Shown piece after piece: positions 1 to 10,046 of a stretch of DNA of 64,000 nucleotides. The stretch's first letter is position 1. The number at the start of each line of letters is the position of its first letter. The stretch is from positions 248,001 to 312,000 of the forward strand of contig SCRN01000034.1 of NCBI GenBank assembly GCA_004322045.1. Reading direction: 5' to 3'. The notes under the pieces are model-generated. The model was not told where the DNA came from. It made no database searches and saw only the letters and a program-made list of their open reading frames with translations. A program made the position numbers and the translations under genes. This DNA comes from Paraburkholderia sp. (GTDB taxonomy: Bacteria > Pseudomonadota > Gammaproteobacteria > Burkholderiales > Burkholderiaceae).

Positions 1-60
1 CATATGCGTGAATTCGACGACACGAATGCCCGAGAGAGGAAGCGAGGATGCGGCGCTCAT
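1..60 (-). CDS. CaiB/BaiF family CoA-transferase, N-terminal fragment (runs off left edge)
   Basis: Reading the minus strand from an ATG at 60 gives 20 codons to the window edge. The translation contains LPLSGIRVVEFTH, the usual opening of CaiB/BaiF (type III) CoA-transferases, which move CoA between organic acids. The start is at the expected distance, about nine residues before the I-R-V-V-E-F strand. The gene is divergent from the 3-hydroxybutyrate oligomer hydrolase. Its substrate cannot be told from this fragment. The call rests on one motif only. Confidence 0.7.
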   Translation of the reverse strand, partial: MSAASSLPLSGIRVVEFTHM

Positions 61-499
61 TGGATTTCGCTCGACTTCATCGTAAAGACTGTCTCCGGTA
101 ACTCGCCGGTCGCTTACTCGCCGGCCATGTGCCAACTTTAGCCATTCCCGCTCGTCCATCAAGCATTATTTTGGACGCTGAGACATTCCAGACCGGAAAC
201 CCGTGCATCGGGGCCAAGCGTCGATTCGCCGTGTGCCTCAAGGACTACGAAGCATCGCAGCCGGCCGCGCACAAGCTCGTCGAACTTTTGACGACACCTC
301 CAGCCGCACGTCGCAGGGAAAACGAAAGTTGATGGCCGCCGCAAGTTTGCTCACAATCGCGTGATCGACCGACGGCAACGCGCCCCGCTCCTCACGCTCG
401 TGCTGCGCGTCGATGTCATGGCAGTGTCACGCAGGGTCTTCGCATCGACAAACGGCGCACCGCGCGCCCACGCTCAACAAGCATTGCATGGAGACACCG
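61..499. other. Intergenic region between two divergent genes
   Basis: This 439-bp stretch separates the CoA-transferase start from the hydrolase start and should hold both promoters. A 67-codon plus-strand reading frame at 129-332 has no recognisable motif, no convincing ribosome-binding site and no family resemblance, so I do not call it a gene. GGAG at 490-493 serves the start at 500. Confidence 0.5.
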
Positions 500-2620
500 A
501 TGAAAGCCACTCCCCTTGCAACTCCCATTGCGGTTCTACTCACGGGCGCGGCGATCGCCTGCGCATCGTTCTCGTCCACGGCGCGTGCGGATGATCGCGA
601 CGGCGCTCGATCGAATCTCGATCGCTTGCCATGGTTCGTCGTGCCAAGCAGCGTCAAGGCCACGACCTACGATGGCGTCAGCGACGATTTGCTCACGGCC
701 GGGCTCGGCAAAACCGGACTCGCGGGGCCGGCGCCCACGATCGCGAACCCCACTAGCCCAACTGCAGCCGAATTGCGCCGGCTAGCGATCTGGTCGAACT
801 ACCGCGCGCTCGTCGATATGACGGCCAATGGCGGTTATGGACGATTCTGGGGTCCCAATATCGACATCGACGGCAACGACACGCTCGGCGAAGGAAAGAT
901 CGCAGGCGCCGAATACATCGCCTATGCGGACAACGGCAGCGGCAAGCAAAACGTCACGTTGATGGTGCAAGTGCCCACTCAATTCGATCCGCAGAAACCT
1001 TGCATCGTAACCGCGACGTCGTCGGGCTCGCGAGGCGTCTACGGCGCCGTTTCCGCAGCAGGCGAATGGGGACTCAAGCGCGGCTGCGCGGTCGCCTATA
1101 CCGACAAAGGCTCGGGCAACGGTGCGCAAGATCTCATGACGGGGCGGGTCACGCTCATCGACGGCCTGCTCGCCGACGGCGCGAGCGCCGGCAAAAAAAG
1201 CCTGTTCACGGTCGACGCGAGCGCCAGCGATACCGCGCGCTATAACGCGGCCTTCCCCTATCGGTACGCATTCAAGCACGCTCACTCGCAACAAAACCCG
1301 GAACAGGATTGGGGCACGGACACGCTCGAAGCGGTTCAATTCGCCTACTGGGTGTTGAACCACCAATTCGGCGCGGCCGTCGCGGGATCGCATCATCACG
1401 TGCGGTATGAGCCGGGCAGCATCACCACCATCGCCGCCTCGGTCAGCAACGGCGGCGGGGCATCGCTCGCCGCAGCCGAACAAGACAAACCCGGGTGGAT
1501 TACGGCGGTGGTCGTGGGCGAGCCGCAGATCAACGTCGACATGCCCCATCGCGCTCGCGTACTCGAAGGCGGCCAGCCGATCGCTCAGGCAGGCAAACCG
1601 CTGGCCGATTACGTGACGCTCGCCAATCTGCTGCAACCGTGCGCGGCGCTTGCACAAGCCGCAACCGGTGCGCCTTATTTGACCGCGCTGCCCCTTGCAC
1701 GCACCACGGCAATTCGGCAAGCACGCTGCGCCTCGCTGGCGGCCGCTGGCTACGTGAAAGGCGCCGACTTGCAAGCGCAAGCCGACGATGCGCTCGCGCA
1801 ACTGCATGCCGCAGGCTATGAGGCCGATTCGGACTTGTTGCAAGCGCCGATGTGGGACTCCCAGGCCGAGCCGGCCGTCGCCGTGACTTATGCGAACGCT
1901 TATACGCGCTCGAGCGCGCTCGATAACCTTTGCGGCTTCAGCTTCGGCACGACAAACCCGGCGACGGGCGCGGCAGGCGTGCCGCCGGCCGTCTCGCCCA
2001 TGCCGACCGTCTTCGGCCTTGGCAACGGGATTCCCCCGACCAATGGCATCAGCCTCGTCTATGACGATGGAACAACGGGGGCGGCCGATCATCGGCTCGC
2101 TACGCCCGACGCAAGCTTTGCGGGCGCGGTATGCATGCGCCGCCTGTGGACGCAGCACGACCCGCGCATGCGCATGAGCGTGCGCGCCATCAGCGTCGAA
2201 GCCGACTTGCACGGCAAGCCCGCGATTCTCGTCCAAGGCCGAAGCGACGCGCTGGTCCCGATCAATCACGCTTCGCGCGCTTATCTCGCCGCCAACAGCC
2301 TGCGAGAAGGCGCACGCAGCCGGGTGTCGCTGTATGAAGTGACCAACGGCCAGCACTTCGACGCATTCCTCGGCGTGCCCGGTTTCGATACGCGCTTCGT
2401 GCCGGTCCATTACTACTACCTGCAAGCGCTCGACCTCATGTGGCGTCATTTGCACGAGGGCGCGCCGCTGCCGCCGTCGCAAGTCATCCGCACCGTGCCG
2501 CGCGGCGGCACGCCCGGCGCGGCCCCGGCCCTGACCACGGCCAACTTGCCCGCCATTCAATCGAATCCAGGCAGCAACGCCATCGAGGCGCGCCACGGCG
2601 TGGTGGACGTTCCTCATTAA
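500..2620 (+). CDS. D-(-)-3-hydroxybutyrate oligomer hydrolase (3HBOH family)
   Basis: A 706-residue protein that hydrolyses soluble 3-hydroxybutyrate oligomers released from polyhydroxybutyrate to the monomer. The start at 500 is chosen because GGAG lies 7 bases upstream and the first ~30 residues form a signal peptide (basic start, hydrophobic stretch, ending ARA-DD). The frame is open further upstream but gives no signal peptide. The likely nucleophile lies in S314-V-S316-N-G-G-G, and a C-terminal segment with V-Q-G-R-S-D and N-G-Q-H-F-D-A supplies the probable Asp and His of an alpha/beta hydrolase. Length matches Ralstonia/Burkholderia PhaY-type enzymes. The signal peptide suggests export; some family members act in the cell, so location is an inference. 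Confidence 0.88.
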   Translation: MKATPLATPIAVLLTGAAIACASFSSTARADDRDGARSNLDRLPWFVVPSSVKATTYDGVSDDLLTAGLGKTGLAGPAPTIANPTSPTAAELRRLAIWSNYRALVDMTANGGYGRFWGPNIDIDGNDTLGEGKIAGAEYIAYADNGSGKQNVTLMVQVPTQFDPQKPCIVTATSSGSRGVYGAVSAAGEWGLKRGCAVAYTDKGSGNGAQDLMTGRVTLIDGLLADGASAGKKSLFTVDASASDTARYNAAFPYRYAFKHAHSQQNPEQDWGTDTLEAVQFAYWVLNHQFGAAVAGSHHHVRYEPGSITTIAASVSNGGGASLAAAEQDKPGWITAVVVGEPQINVDMPHRARVLEGGQPIAQAGKPLADYVTLANLLQPCAALAQAATGAPYLTALPLARTTAIRQARCASLAAAGYVKGADLQAQADDALAQLHAAGYEADSDLLQAPMWDSQAEPAVAVTYANAYTRSSALDNLCGFSFGTTNPATGAAGVPPAVSPMPTVFGLGNGIPPTNGISLVYDDGTTGAADHRLATPDASFAGAVCMRRLWTQHDPRMRMSVRAISVEADLHGKPAILVQGRSDALVPINHASRAYLAANSLREGARSRVSLYEVTNGQHFDAFLGVPGFDTRFVPVHYYYLQALDLMWRHLHEGAPLPPSQVIRTVPRGGTPGAAPALTTANLPAIQSNPGSNAIEARHGVVDVPH

Positions 2621-2667
2621 GACTGAACTCCCGCAGCGTTTGGGGTGTCTTCGTATTGTCTAGTCTT

Positions 2668-2702
2668 GCGGCCTGTGCCGAACGCCACGCGCTACAGGCC
2701 GC
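2668..2702. repeat. 9-bp inverted repeat between hydrolase and SYLF gene
   Basis: GCGGCCTGT at 2668-2676 is matched by its exact reverse complement ACAGGCCGC at 2694-2702, with a 17-base loop. There is no T-run on either side, so it is not a classical terminator. It lies just upstream of the next gene's ribosome-binding site and may be a hairpin between the two genes. Confidence 0.4.
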
Positions 2703-2733
2703 CATTCGATCGTAGGTCTTATCAGGAGAATTC

Positions 2734-3324
2734 ATGCAACGCCGCCGATTCATTGCACTGACGGGCGCCGCGATCGCATCGAGCGGGCTCGCGCTCTCGG
2801 GATGCACGACCACGCCGCCTTCTTCGAGCGCCACCCCCGAGGCCAACGCCGGACGGCGTGCGTCGATCGACGCCGACGTCGACGCAACGCTCGCTCGTCT
2901 TTACTCGACCGTGCACGGGTCGCGCGAGCTGGTCGGCAACGCGCGCGGCGTTCTCGTCTTCCCCTCGGTGATCTCGGCAGGCTTCTGGGTGGGCGGGCAA
3001 TACGGCCAAGGCTCGCTGCGCGTCGGCGGGCAAACGAGCGGCTATTACAGCATTGCAGCGGCCTCGTTCGGGCTGCAGATCGGCGCGCAATCGAAAGCGA
3101 TCATCATGCTCTTCATGACGCAAGAGGCGCTCGATAAATTCACGCACAGCCAAGGCTGGGCCGCCGGAGTCGACGCCACCGTCGCCGTGGTGCGCGTCGG
3201 TGCAAACGGCAACGTCGATACGTCGACCGCGACGGGTCCGGTGGAAGCGTTCGTGCTCACGAACGCGGGACTGATGGCGGGCGTTTCACTGGAAGGCACG
3301 AAGATCTCGCGGCTCGTGATCTAA
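2734..3324 (+). CDS. SYLF (Ysc84/DUF500) domain lipoprotein
   Basis: A 196-residue secreted lipoprotein. AGGAG lies 8 bases before the ATG. The N-terminus starts M-Q-R-R-R-F, a Tat-like run, then a hydrophobic stretch and the lipobox L-S-G-C with Cys24 as the lipidation site. The rest is a SYLF domain: it contains the conserved core N-A-R-G-V-L-V-F-P (about residues 69-77) and G-F-W-V-G-G-Q-Y-G-Q-G. SYLF domains bind phosphoinositides in eukaryotes; in bacteria they are common envelope lipoproteins of unknown role. It follows the hydrolase by 113 bp with its own leader hairpin and is convergent with aroG. Confidence 0.85.
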   Translation: MQRRRFIALTGAAIASSGLALSGCTTTPPSSSATPEANAGRRASIDADVDATLARLYSTVHGSRELVGNARGVLVFPSVISAGFWVGGQYGQGSLRVGGQTSGYYSIAAASFGLQIGAQSKAIIMLFMTQEALDKFTHSQGWAAGVDATVAVVRVGANGNVDTSTATGPVEAFVLTNAGLMAGVSLEGTKISRLVI

Positions 3325-3364
3325 GGCACGGCACGGCGCTGCGCCGCGCGCACCCAACGCAGCG

Positions 3365-4483
3365 CTAGCGCGAGCGCCGCCTGCGCACGGCCTGTGCGAG
3401 CGATTCGAGCACAGGCTCGGTCTGCGTCCAACTCAAACAGGCATCCGTGATCGATACGCCGTGACGCAACGGCACGCCCGGCTTCAAATCCTGGCGGCCG
3501 GCCTCCAAGTGGCTCTCGATCATGACACCGATGATGCGCGCGTCGCCGCTCGAAAGCTGCTCGCCGATATCATTGGCGACGTCGATCTGCTTCTCGTGCG
3601 CCTTGCCCGAATTGGCGTGGGAGCAATCGATCATCACTTGCTCAGGCAGCCCGGCCGATCGGAGCGCCGCACAACATGCTTCGACGCTCGCCCGATCGTA
3701 GTTCGGCCCCTGCTTTCCGCCGCGCAAGATCACATGGGCGTCCTGATTGCCGCGCGTTTCGAAAATCGCGGCCATGCCCATTTTTGTCATACCCATGAAC
3801 GCGTGGCTCGCGCGCGCCGCGACGATCGCGTCGGCCGCGATCTGCACGCCGCCGTCGGTACCGTTCTTGAACCCGATCGGGCAGCTCAAGCCCGACGCCA
3901 ACTGGCGATGGCTTTGGCTCTCCGTCGTGCGCGCGCCGATAGCGCCCCACGCGATCAGATCGGCGATGTACTGCGGACCCAGCAAGTCGAGAAACTCCGT
4001 TGCCGCCGGCAGTCCCAGCCCGTTGATATCGAGCAGCAACCGGCGCGCGGCCCGCAAGCCTTCGTTGATTCGGAAACTGCCGTCGAGCCGCGGATCGTTG
4101 ATATAGCCCTTCCAGCCCACCGTCGTGCGCGGCTTCTCGAAATACACGCGCATGACGATGAGCAACTCGTCGCGCAATTGCGCAGCGGCGGCTTTGAGCC
4201 GCTGCGCATAATCGAGCGCTTGATCGTGATCGTGGATCGAACAGGGGCCGACCACGGTCACGAGCCGATCGTCACGGCCGTGCAGGACGTCGCCGATTTC
4301 CGCGCGCGTGCGCTCGACGAGCGTTTGCACGTCGGGCGGCACGGGCAGTTCGTCTTGCAGGAGCGCGGGAGAGATCAGCGGACGCACCGCGCCGATGCGC
4401 ACGTCGTCGATTCGGGTTGTGTCTTGCGTCGCGTCCGCAACGCCGACCTCAAGGTCGTGAGATGGATTGTCGATGTTTCTCAT
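3365..4483 (-). CDS. aroG: 3-deoxy-7-phosphoheptulonate synthase, class I (AroF/AroG/AroH type)
   Basis: A 372-residue DAHP synthase, which condenses phosphoenolpyruvate and erythrose 4-phosphate in the first step of the shikimate pathway. The signature G-P-C-S-I-H-D (about residues 80-86) and K-P-R-T-T-V-G-W-K-G are the PEP- and metal-binding segments of the class I-alpha family, and D-C-S-H-A-N near the C-terminus is also conserved. The length is a little above the E. coli paralogues (~350). It lies 19 bases downstream of argG on the same strand, so the two are probably co-transcribed. Which feedback amino acid it senses cannot be read here, so the symbol is by family. Confidence 0.92.
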   Translation of the reverse strand: MRNIDNPSHDLEVGVADATQDTTRIDDVRIGAVRPLISPALLQDELPVPPDVQTLVERTRAEIGDVLHGRDDRLVTVVGPCSIHDHDQALDYAQRLKAAAAQLRDELLIVMRVYFEKPRTTVGWKGYINDPRLDGSFRINEGLRAARRLLLDINGLGLPAATEFLDLLGPQYIADLIAWGAIGARTTESQSHRQLASGLSCPIGFKNGTDGGVQIAADAIVAARASHAFMGMTKMGMAAIFETRGNQDAHVILRGGKQGPNYDRASVEACCAALRSAGLPEQVMIDCSHANSGKAHEKQIDVANDIGEQLSSGDARIIGVMIESHLEAGRQDLKPGVPLRHGVSITDACLSWTQTEPVLESLAQAVRRRRSR

Positions 4484-4502
4484 TACCGTCGCTCCGGGCC
4501 GC

Positions 4503-5849
<1,347 letters not shown>

Positions 5850-6017
5850 TCAATCGAGGAAAGGAGGTTGGATCGAGCAAACCGGCCGTCTGGCGCCCGC
5901 GCAGGCGCCGCCCCAGGGGACGGAAAAAGCGCGAAAAACGCTATTGTAGCCCGTGCGCGCGGGGGCCAGGGGCACGCGCGTAGGAGGATCGGCGTCTAAC
6001 CCGATTCGATTTCGATT

Positions 6018-6215
6018 TCAACCCGCGCTTCGTTTCACCCGCTTGCCGAGCGGACTCTTGGTCTTGTAGCTCACGCCGTGTTGCTCGAGATACTCGCGGA
6101 TCAACTGCCGCACCACCTGCGACGACGTCAGATCTTGTGCCGCGCAAAGCTTTTCAAAGGCTTCCTTCTTTGCGGGATCGATCAGGATGGTCAGGCGGGC
6201 GGTTTTCGTTTCCAT
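6018..6215 (-). CDS. Small ribbon-helix-helix (CopG/Arc-like) protein
   Basis: A 65-residue protein. T-A-R-L-T-I-L-I-D-P (residues ~5-14) is the beta-strand of ribbon-helix-helix DNA-binding proteins. It is followed by K-K-E-A-F-E-K-L-C and S-S-Q-V-V-R-Q-L-I-R-E-Y-L, the two amphipathic helices. The tail is Lys/Arg-rich. No toxin partner is adjacent, so it is more likely a stand-alone repressor or nucleoid-type factor. It is divergent from the hyf-like operon and the A+T-rich palindromes at 6292-6321 lie between them, so it may regulate that operon (inference). No clear Shine-Dalgarno sequence precedes its ATG. Confidence 0.68.
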   Translation of the reverse strand: METKTARLTILIDPAKKEAFEKLCAAQDLTSSQVVRQLIREYLEQHGVSYKTKSPLGKRVKRSAG

Positions 6216-6291
6216 TGCGGGGAAGGATCTGCAAATATGCTAATCAAATTGTAATGCATTTGCTTTCGACCTATTCCAGTAAAACATGGTC

Positions 6292-6321
6292 ATGTGGTTC
6301 ACATGATAACCACATTATCAT
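6292..6321. promoter_or_regulatory. Overlapping palindromes upstream of the hyf-like operon
   Basis: ATGTGGTT (6292-6299) pairs with AACCACAT (6308-6315). Overlapping it, ATGATAA (6303-6309) pairs with TTATCAT (6315-6321) around CCACA. The region is unusually A+T-rich for this window and ends 115 bp before hyfB. Two nested inverted repeats at this position fit an operator. The nearest candidate binder is the ribbon-helix-helix protein encoded at 6018-6215. Binding is inferred. Confidence 0.5.
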
Positions 6322-6435
6322 CCCGTGTTAGCTAGATGGGCCTTTCGGTGTCATAATGCACACGGAACTGCGCCGTCGGATTCTGCGGCCATTTCATGCA
6401 CCTCGTTAAACTCGAGCGTACTGGAGACATTCCGG

Positions 6436-8442
6436 ATGGCCCCCGTGCCTGTCGTCCATTTGGTCCTGCTGGCTACGGCCGCCTGGCTCGTGATCGGCAC
6501 GCTCGGACTCGGGGTGCTGCATCGCACGCGACTCGTCTCGCATGGGCTGTTTCCGCTCGGCGCACTGGGCGGACTGTTGTTGGGCGCGGCGGGGCTTGTC
6601 GGCATCTTTGCGGAGCCGTCCGCCACCGTGTTGCCGATCGGGCTGCCCGGCCTGCCATTTCATCTGCGTGTCGACCGGCTGTCCGGCTATTTCCTGTTCG
6701 TGCTCGGTATCGTCAGCGCCGGAATCGGCAGTTTTTCCGCCGGCTACTTCCGTAAGGGCGAAGGGTCTGCGCCGGGGTTGATTTGCTTCGAATACCACGT
6801 GTGTGTCGCGAGCATTGCCCTGGTGCTCGTCGCGGACGATGCGTACGTGTTCATGGTCGCCTGGGAAACGCTGACGCTGTCCGCGACGTTTCTTGTGATG
6901 ACCAACCATCGGATCGGCGAGATTCGCCGTGCGGGCTACCTGTATTTCCTGATTTCGCACGTCGGCGCACTCGCGCTCCTGCTCTGCTTCGGCATTCTGC
7001 AGGCGCGCACTGGCGACTACACGTTCGCCAACATGCGTGCACAGTCGCTCGGCACGTTCTGGGCATCACTTGCGTTCCTGTTGGCGCTGGTCGGCTTTGG
7101 CGCAAAGGCGGGCATCTTCCCGCTGCACGTCTGGCTGCCCGAGGCGCACCCCGCCGCGCCGTCGCCCGTGTCGGCGCTGCTGAGCGGGTTCGTGCTGAAA
7201 GTGGGGCTGTACGGCCTGCTGCGCACCGTGTTCGACCTGCTGCACGTGCAGATCGCGTGGTGGGGCGCGCTGCTGCTCGTGCTGGGCGTGGCTACTGCAC
7301 TGCTCGGTGTCGTGTTCAGTACCATCCAGGTCGACATGAAGCGCCTGCTCGCCTATTCGTCGATCGACAACGTCGGCCTGATGATCGTCGCACTGGGGAT
7401 CGCGGTGCTGTTTCGTGCATACGGGATGACGAGCCTTTCCGCGCTCGCATTGACCGCGATGCTCTATCAGATCGTGGCCCACGCGGCGTTCAAAAGCCTG
7501 CTGTTCCTCGGCACGGGCGCCGTGTTGCACGCAACCGGCGAACGCAATCTCGGCAAGCTCGGCGGACTGATCCGCTTCATGCCGTGGACCGCATGGGCGG
7601 TGCTCGCAGGCGTCGCGGCGAGCGCGGGCTTGCCGCCGCTCAGTGGCTTCGCTGCGGAGTGGTTGCTGCTGCAGAGTGTCTTGTTCACGCCGGGCCTGCC
7701 CGATTCGATGCTCGCGATGACGGTGCCGATCGTCGCTGCGCTGATCGCGATGTCGGCCGCGCTGGCGGGCTATACGATGGTCAAATTCTTCGGCATCGTG
7801 TTCCTCGGGCAACCGAGGGAGGCGAAGCTGGACCGCGCACGCGACGCGAACGGATGGGAACGGGTTGCGTTCAGTTGGTTTGCCGCCATTGGCGTGCTGC
7901 TCGGACTGATGCCCGCGCAATTCGTCAAGCTGCTGGATCGCGTCACGCGCGCGCTCGTCGGCACCGGCATCGGCGCCGAAAATCACGGCTGGTTGCTGTT
8001 CGTACCCGTGTCGACCGCGCGGGCGAGTTACATGCCCGCGATATTCATGCTGTTTTTCATTGCGTGCTGTGGGCTCGCCTGGGTGCTGGTGAGGCGTTTC
8101 TACCACGGCCGGCTGCGGCGTGCCGCACCGTGGAGTTGCGGTTTCCCATTCAGGACCGCACGGATGCAAGACACCGCGGAAGGTTTCGGGCAGCCGATCC
8201 GTGAAATCTTCACGCCGCTGTTGCACATCGAGCGGCAACTGCCGTCGCCGTTCGACACCCAACCGGCCTACCGGGTGTCCGTCACGGATCGCACCTGGTC
8301 CGCCCTCTACGCGCACATCTCGACGCTTACGCAACGTGCCGCCGACTGGGCAGGGCGCTTGCAGACGGGCAAGATCGCCGTGTATCTGACCTACAGCTTC
8401 GTCGTGCTGATCCTTCTCCTGATGCTGGTGAGGCGATGGTAA
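6436..8442 (+). CDS. hyfB: Hydrogenase-4 component B-like antiporter subunit (HyfB/NuoL family)
   Basis: A 668-residue polytopic membrane protein of the Mrp/NuoL antiporter-like family. The ATG at 6436 is chosen because GGAG sits 10 bases upstream and the hydrophobic N-terminus begins directly; the frame extends upstream but is not hydrophobic. Conserved proton-channel features are visible: W-E-T-L-T in an early helix (channel Glu), K-A-G-I-F-P-L-H-V-W-L-P-E-A-H and the S-A-L-L-S-G-F-V-L-K helix. It is the first gene of a six-gene operon and its last 7 bases overlap hyfC. It would couple electron transfer in the peripheral arm to ion movement. Confidence 0.88.
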   Translation: MAPVPVVHLVLLATAAWLVIGTLGLGVLHRTRLVSHGLFPLGALGGLLLGAAGLVGIFAEPSATVLPIGLPGLPFHLRVDRLSGYFLFVLGIVSAGIGSFSAGYFRKGEGSAPGLICFEYHVCVASIALVLVADDAYVFMVAWETLTLSATFLVMTNHRIGEIRRAGYLYFLISHVGALALLLCFGILQARTGDYTFANMRAQSLGTFWASLAFLLALVGFGAKAGIFPLHVWLPEAHPAAPSPVSALLSGFVLKVGLYGLLRTVFDLLHVQIAWWGALLLVLGVATALLGVVFSTIQVDMKRLLAYSSIDNVGLMIVALGIAVLFRAYGMTSLSALALTAMLYQIVAHAAFKSLLFLGTGAVLHATGERNLGKLGGLIRFMPWTAWAVLAGVAASAGLPPLSGFAAEWLLLQSVLFTPGLPDSMLAMTVPIVAALIAMSAALAGYTMVKFFGIVFLGQPREAKLDRARDANGWERVAFSWFAAIGVLLGLMPAQFVKLLDRVTRALVGTGIGAENHGWLLFVPVSTARASYMPAIFMLFFIACCGLAWVLVRRFYHGRLRRAAPWSCGFPFRTARMQDTAEGFGQPIREIFTPLLHIERQLPSPFDTQPAYRVSVTDRTWSALYAHISTLTQRAADWAGRLQTGKIAVYLTYSFVVLILLLMLVRRW

Positions 8443-9386
8443 CCCTATCCGGCGTGCTATCGCAGACCCTCGAGATCGTGGTCGCGCTTGCGGCCGCGCC
8501 ACTGCTCACCGGTTGGGTCAACCAGTGTCGCGCATGGCTGCAGAACCGGCGCGCACCGTCCATCTGGCAGCCGTATCGGATGCTGCACAAGTTATTCAAC
8601 AAGGAATCGGTCCTCGCGTATGGCGCGAGTCCGGTGTTCCGCGGCGCGCCCTACGTCGTTTGGGCTGCGATGACGCTCGCGTGCGCGATCGTGCCGACGC
8701 TGTCGACCGAGTTGCCGCTGTCGCCCGCCGCCGACGCGATCGCGCTGGTCGGTCTGTTCGCGCTCGCCCGCTTCGCGCTGTCGCTCGCGGCGATGGACGT
8801 CGGCACGGCATTCGGCACGCTCGGCGCCCGCCGCGAAATGCTGATTGGCTTCCTCGCGGAACCGGCGCTGCTGATGGTGCTGCTATCGGCCTCGCTGATT
8901 ACACAGTCGACGCTGCTGACGAGCATCGTTGCAACGCTCGGGCGTCACGAACTCACGATCTATCCAAGTCTGGCGTTCGCGGGTATCGCATTCACGCTGG
9001 TGTCGCTCGCCGAAAACGCGCGGCTGCCCGTCGACAATCCGAGCACCCACCTCGAACTCACGATGATCCATGAGGCGCTGATCCTCGAGTACTCGGGGCG
9101 ACACCTCGCGCTGATGGAGTGGGCAGCCAGCCTCAAGCTGTTTGCTTATTCATGCATCGGCCTTGCGCTGTTCCTGCCATGGGGTATCGCAAGCGCCGGC
9201 AATCCAGTCGCGCTGCTGCTTGCCGTGCCGGTACTCGCCCTCAAGCTGATGGCGGGCGGTGCCACGCTTGCCGTCGTCGAGACGGTCAACGCGAAAATGC
9301 GGATTTTTCGGGTGCCGGAGTTTCTGGCAACTGCGTTTCTGCTCGCGGTGATCGGCATGCTCGTTCATCTGCTGCTGGGGGCGTGA
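8436..9386 (+). CDS. hyfC: Hydrogenase-4 component C-like membrane subunit (HyfC/HycD/NuoH family)
   Basis: A 316-residue membrane protein of the complex I subunit 1 family, which links the peripheral electron-transfer arm to the antiporter subunits. N-P-S-T-H-L-E-L-T-M-I-H-E-A (about residues 197-210) and S-G-R-H-L-A-L-M-E-W are the HyfC/HycD loop motifs with conserved acidic residues. About eight hydrophobic helices are visible. The start overlaps the hyfB stop by 7 bases, and hyfE starts at the next base after its stop, so translation is probably coupled. Confidence 0.88.
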   Translation: MVTLSGVLSQTLEIVVALAAAPLLTGWVNQCRAWLQNRRAPSIWQPYRMLHKLFNKESVLAYGASPVFRGAPYVVWAAMTLACAIVPTLSTELPLSPAADAIALVGLFALARFALSLAAMDVGTAFGTLGARREMLIGFLAEPALLMVLLSASLITQSTLLTSIVATLGRHELTIYPSLAFAGIAFTLVSLAENARLPVDNPSTHLELTMIHEALILEYSGRHLALMEWAASLKLFAYSCIGLALFLPWGIASAGNPVALLLAVPVLALKLMAGGATLAVVETVNAKMRIFRVPEFLATAFLLAVIGMLVHLLLGA

Positions 9387-10046
9387 ATGCACGGTTACGC
9401 GACGCAACTGATCAACTTCCTTGCGGCCGTGCTGCTGATGCTGTCGTTCGCGATGCTCAGCCAGCGCCGGATTTTGACGCTGATCCATCTCTATACGCTG
9501 CAGGGTGTCACGCTCGTGTCGGCGAACCTGATCCTCGGCTTCGTGACGCACGACGCGCACCTGTACGTATCCGCCGGGCTGACGCTGGTGCTGAAGGTCG
9601 GCCTGATTCCATGGATCCTATACCGGCTCGTTCGCCGGCTCGATGTCCAGGCCGATGTCGAGCCGCTCATCAATATTCCGACGACGCTGCTGATCGGCAT
9701 CGTGCTCGTGGTCATCGCGTTCAACGTCGCGTCGCCGATCAGCCAGCTTGCCACGTCGGTGGCACGTGGCACGCTCGGGATCGCGCTCGCGTGTGTGCTG
9801 CTGTCGTTCATGTCGATGATCACGCGCGCCAAGGCGATTCCTCAGGTGATCGGTTTTCTGTCGATGGAAAACGGGCTGTTCTTCGCGGCGGCAGCCGCGA
9901 CCAACGGCATGCCGATGGTCGTCGAACTCGGCATCGGGCTCGACGTGCTGATCGGCATTCTGATTCTCGGCGTGTTCATGTTTCAGATTCGCGAGCAGTT
10001 CGACAGTCTCGACATCCATCACCTCGAGAAGCTCAAGGATGAATAA
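9387..10046 (+). CDS. hyfE: Hydrogenase-4 component E-like membrane subunit (HyfE)
   Basis: A 219-residue hydrophobic protein with about six to seven membrane segments, related to HyfE and distantly to NuoK. L-I-H-L-Y-T-L-Q-G near residue 33 and F-L-S-M-E-N-G-L-F-F near residue 155 (a Glu inside a helix) are typical. It starts immediately after hyfC and overlaps hyfF by 8 bases. Subunits of this family sit in the membrane arm next to the NuoH-like protein. Confidence 0.85.
   Translation: MHGYATQLINFLAAVLLMLSFAMLSQRRILTLIHLYTLQGVTLVSANLILGFVTHDAHLYVSAGLTLVLKVGLIPWILYRLVRRLDVQADVEPLINIPTTLLIGIVLVVIAFNVASPISQLATSVARGTLGIALACVLLSFMSMITRAKAIPQVIGFLSMENGLFFAAAAATNGMPMVVELGIGLDVLIGILILGVFMFQIREQFDSLDIHHLEKLKDE

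Noticed and set aside
782-2617. 611-codon open frame antisense to the oligomer hydrolase
   Set aside because: Arg/His-rich translation with no motif; a shadow of a high-G+C gene.
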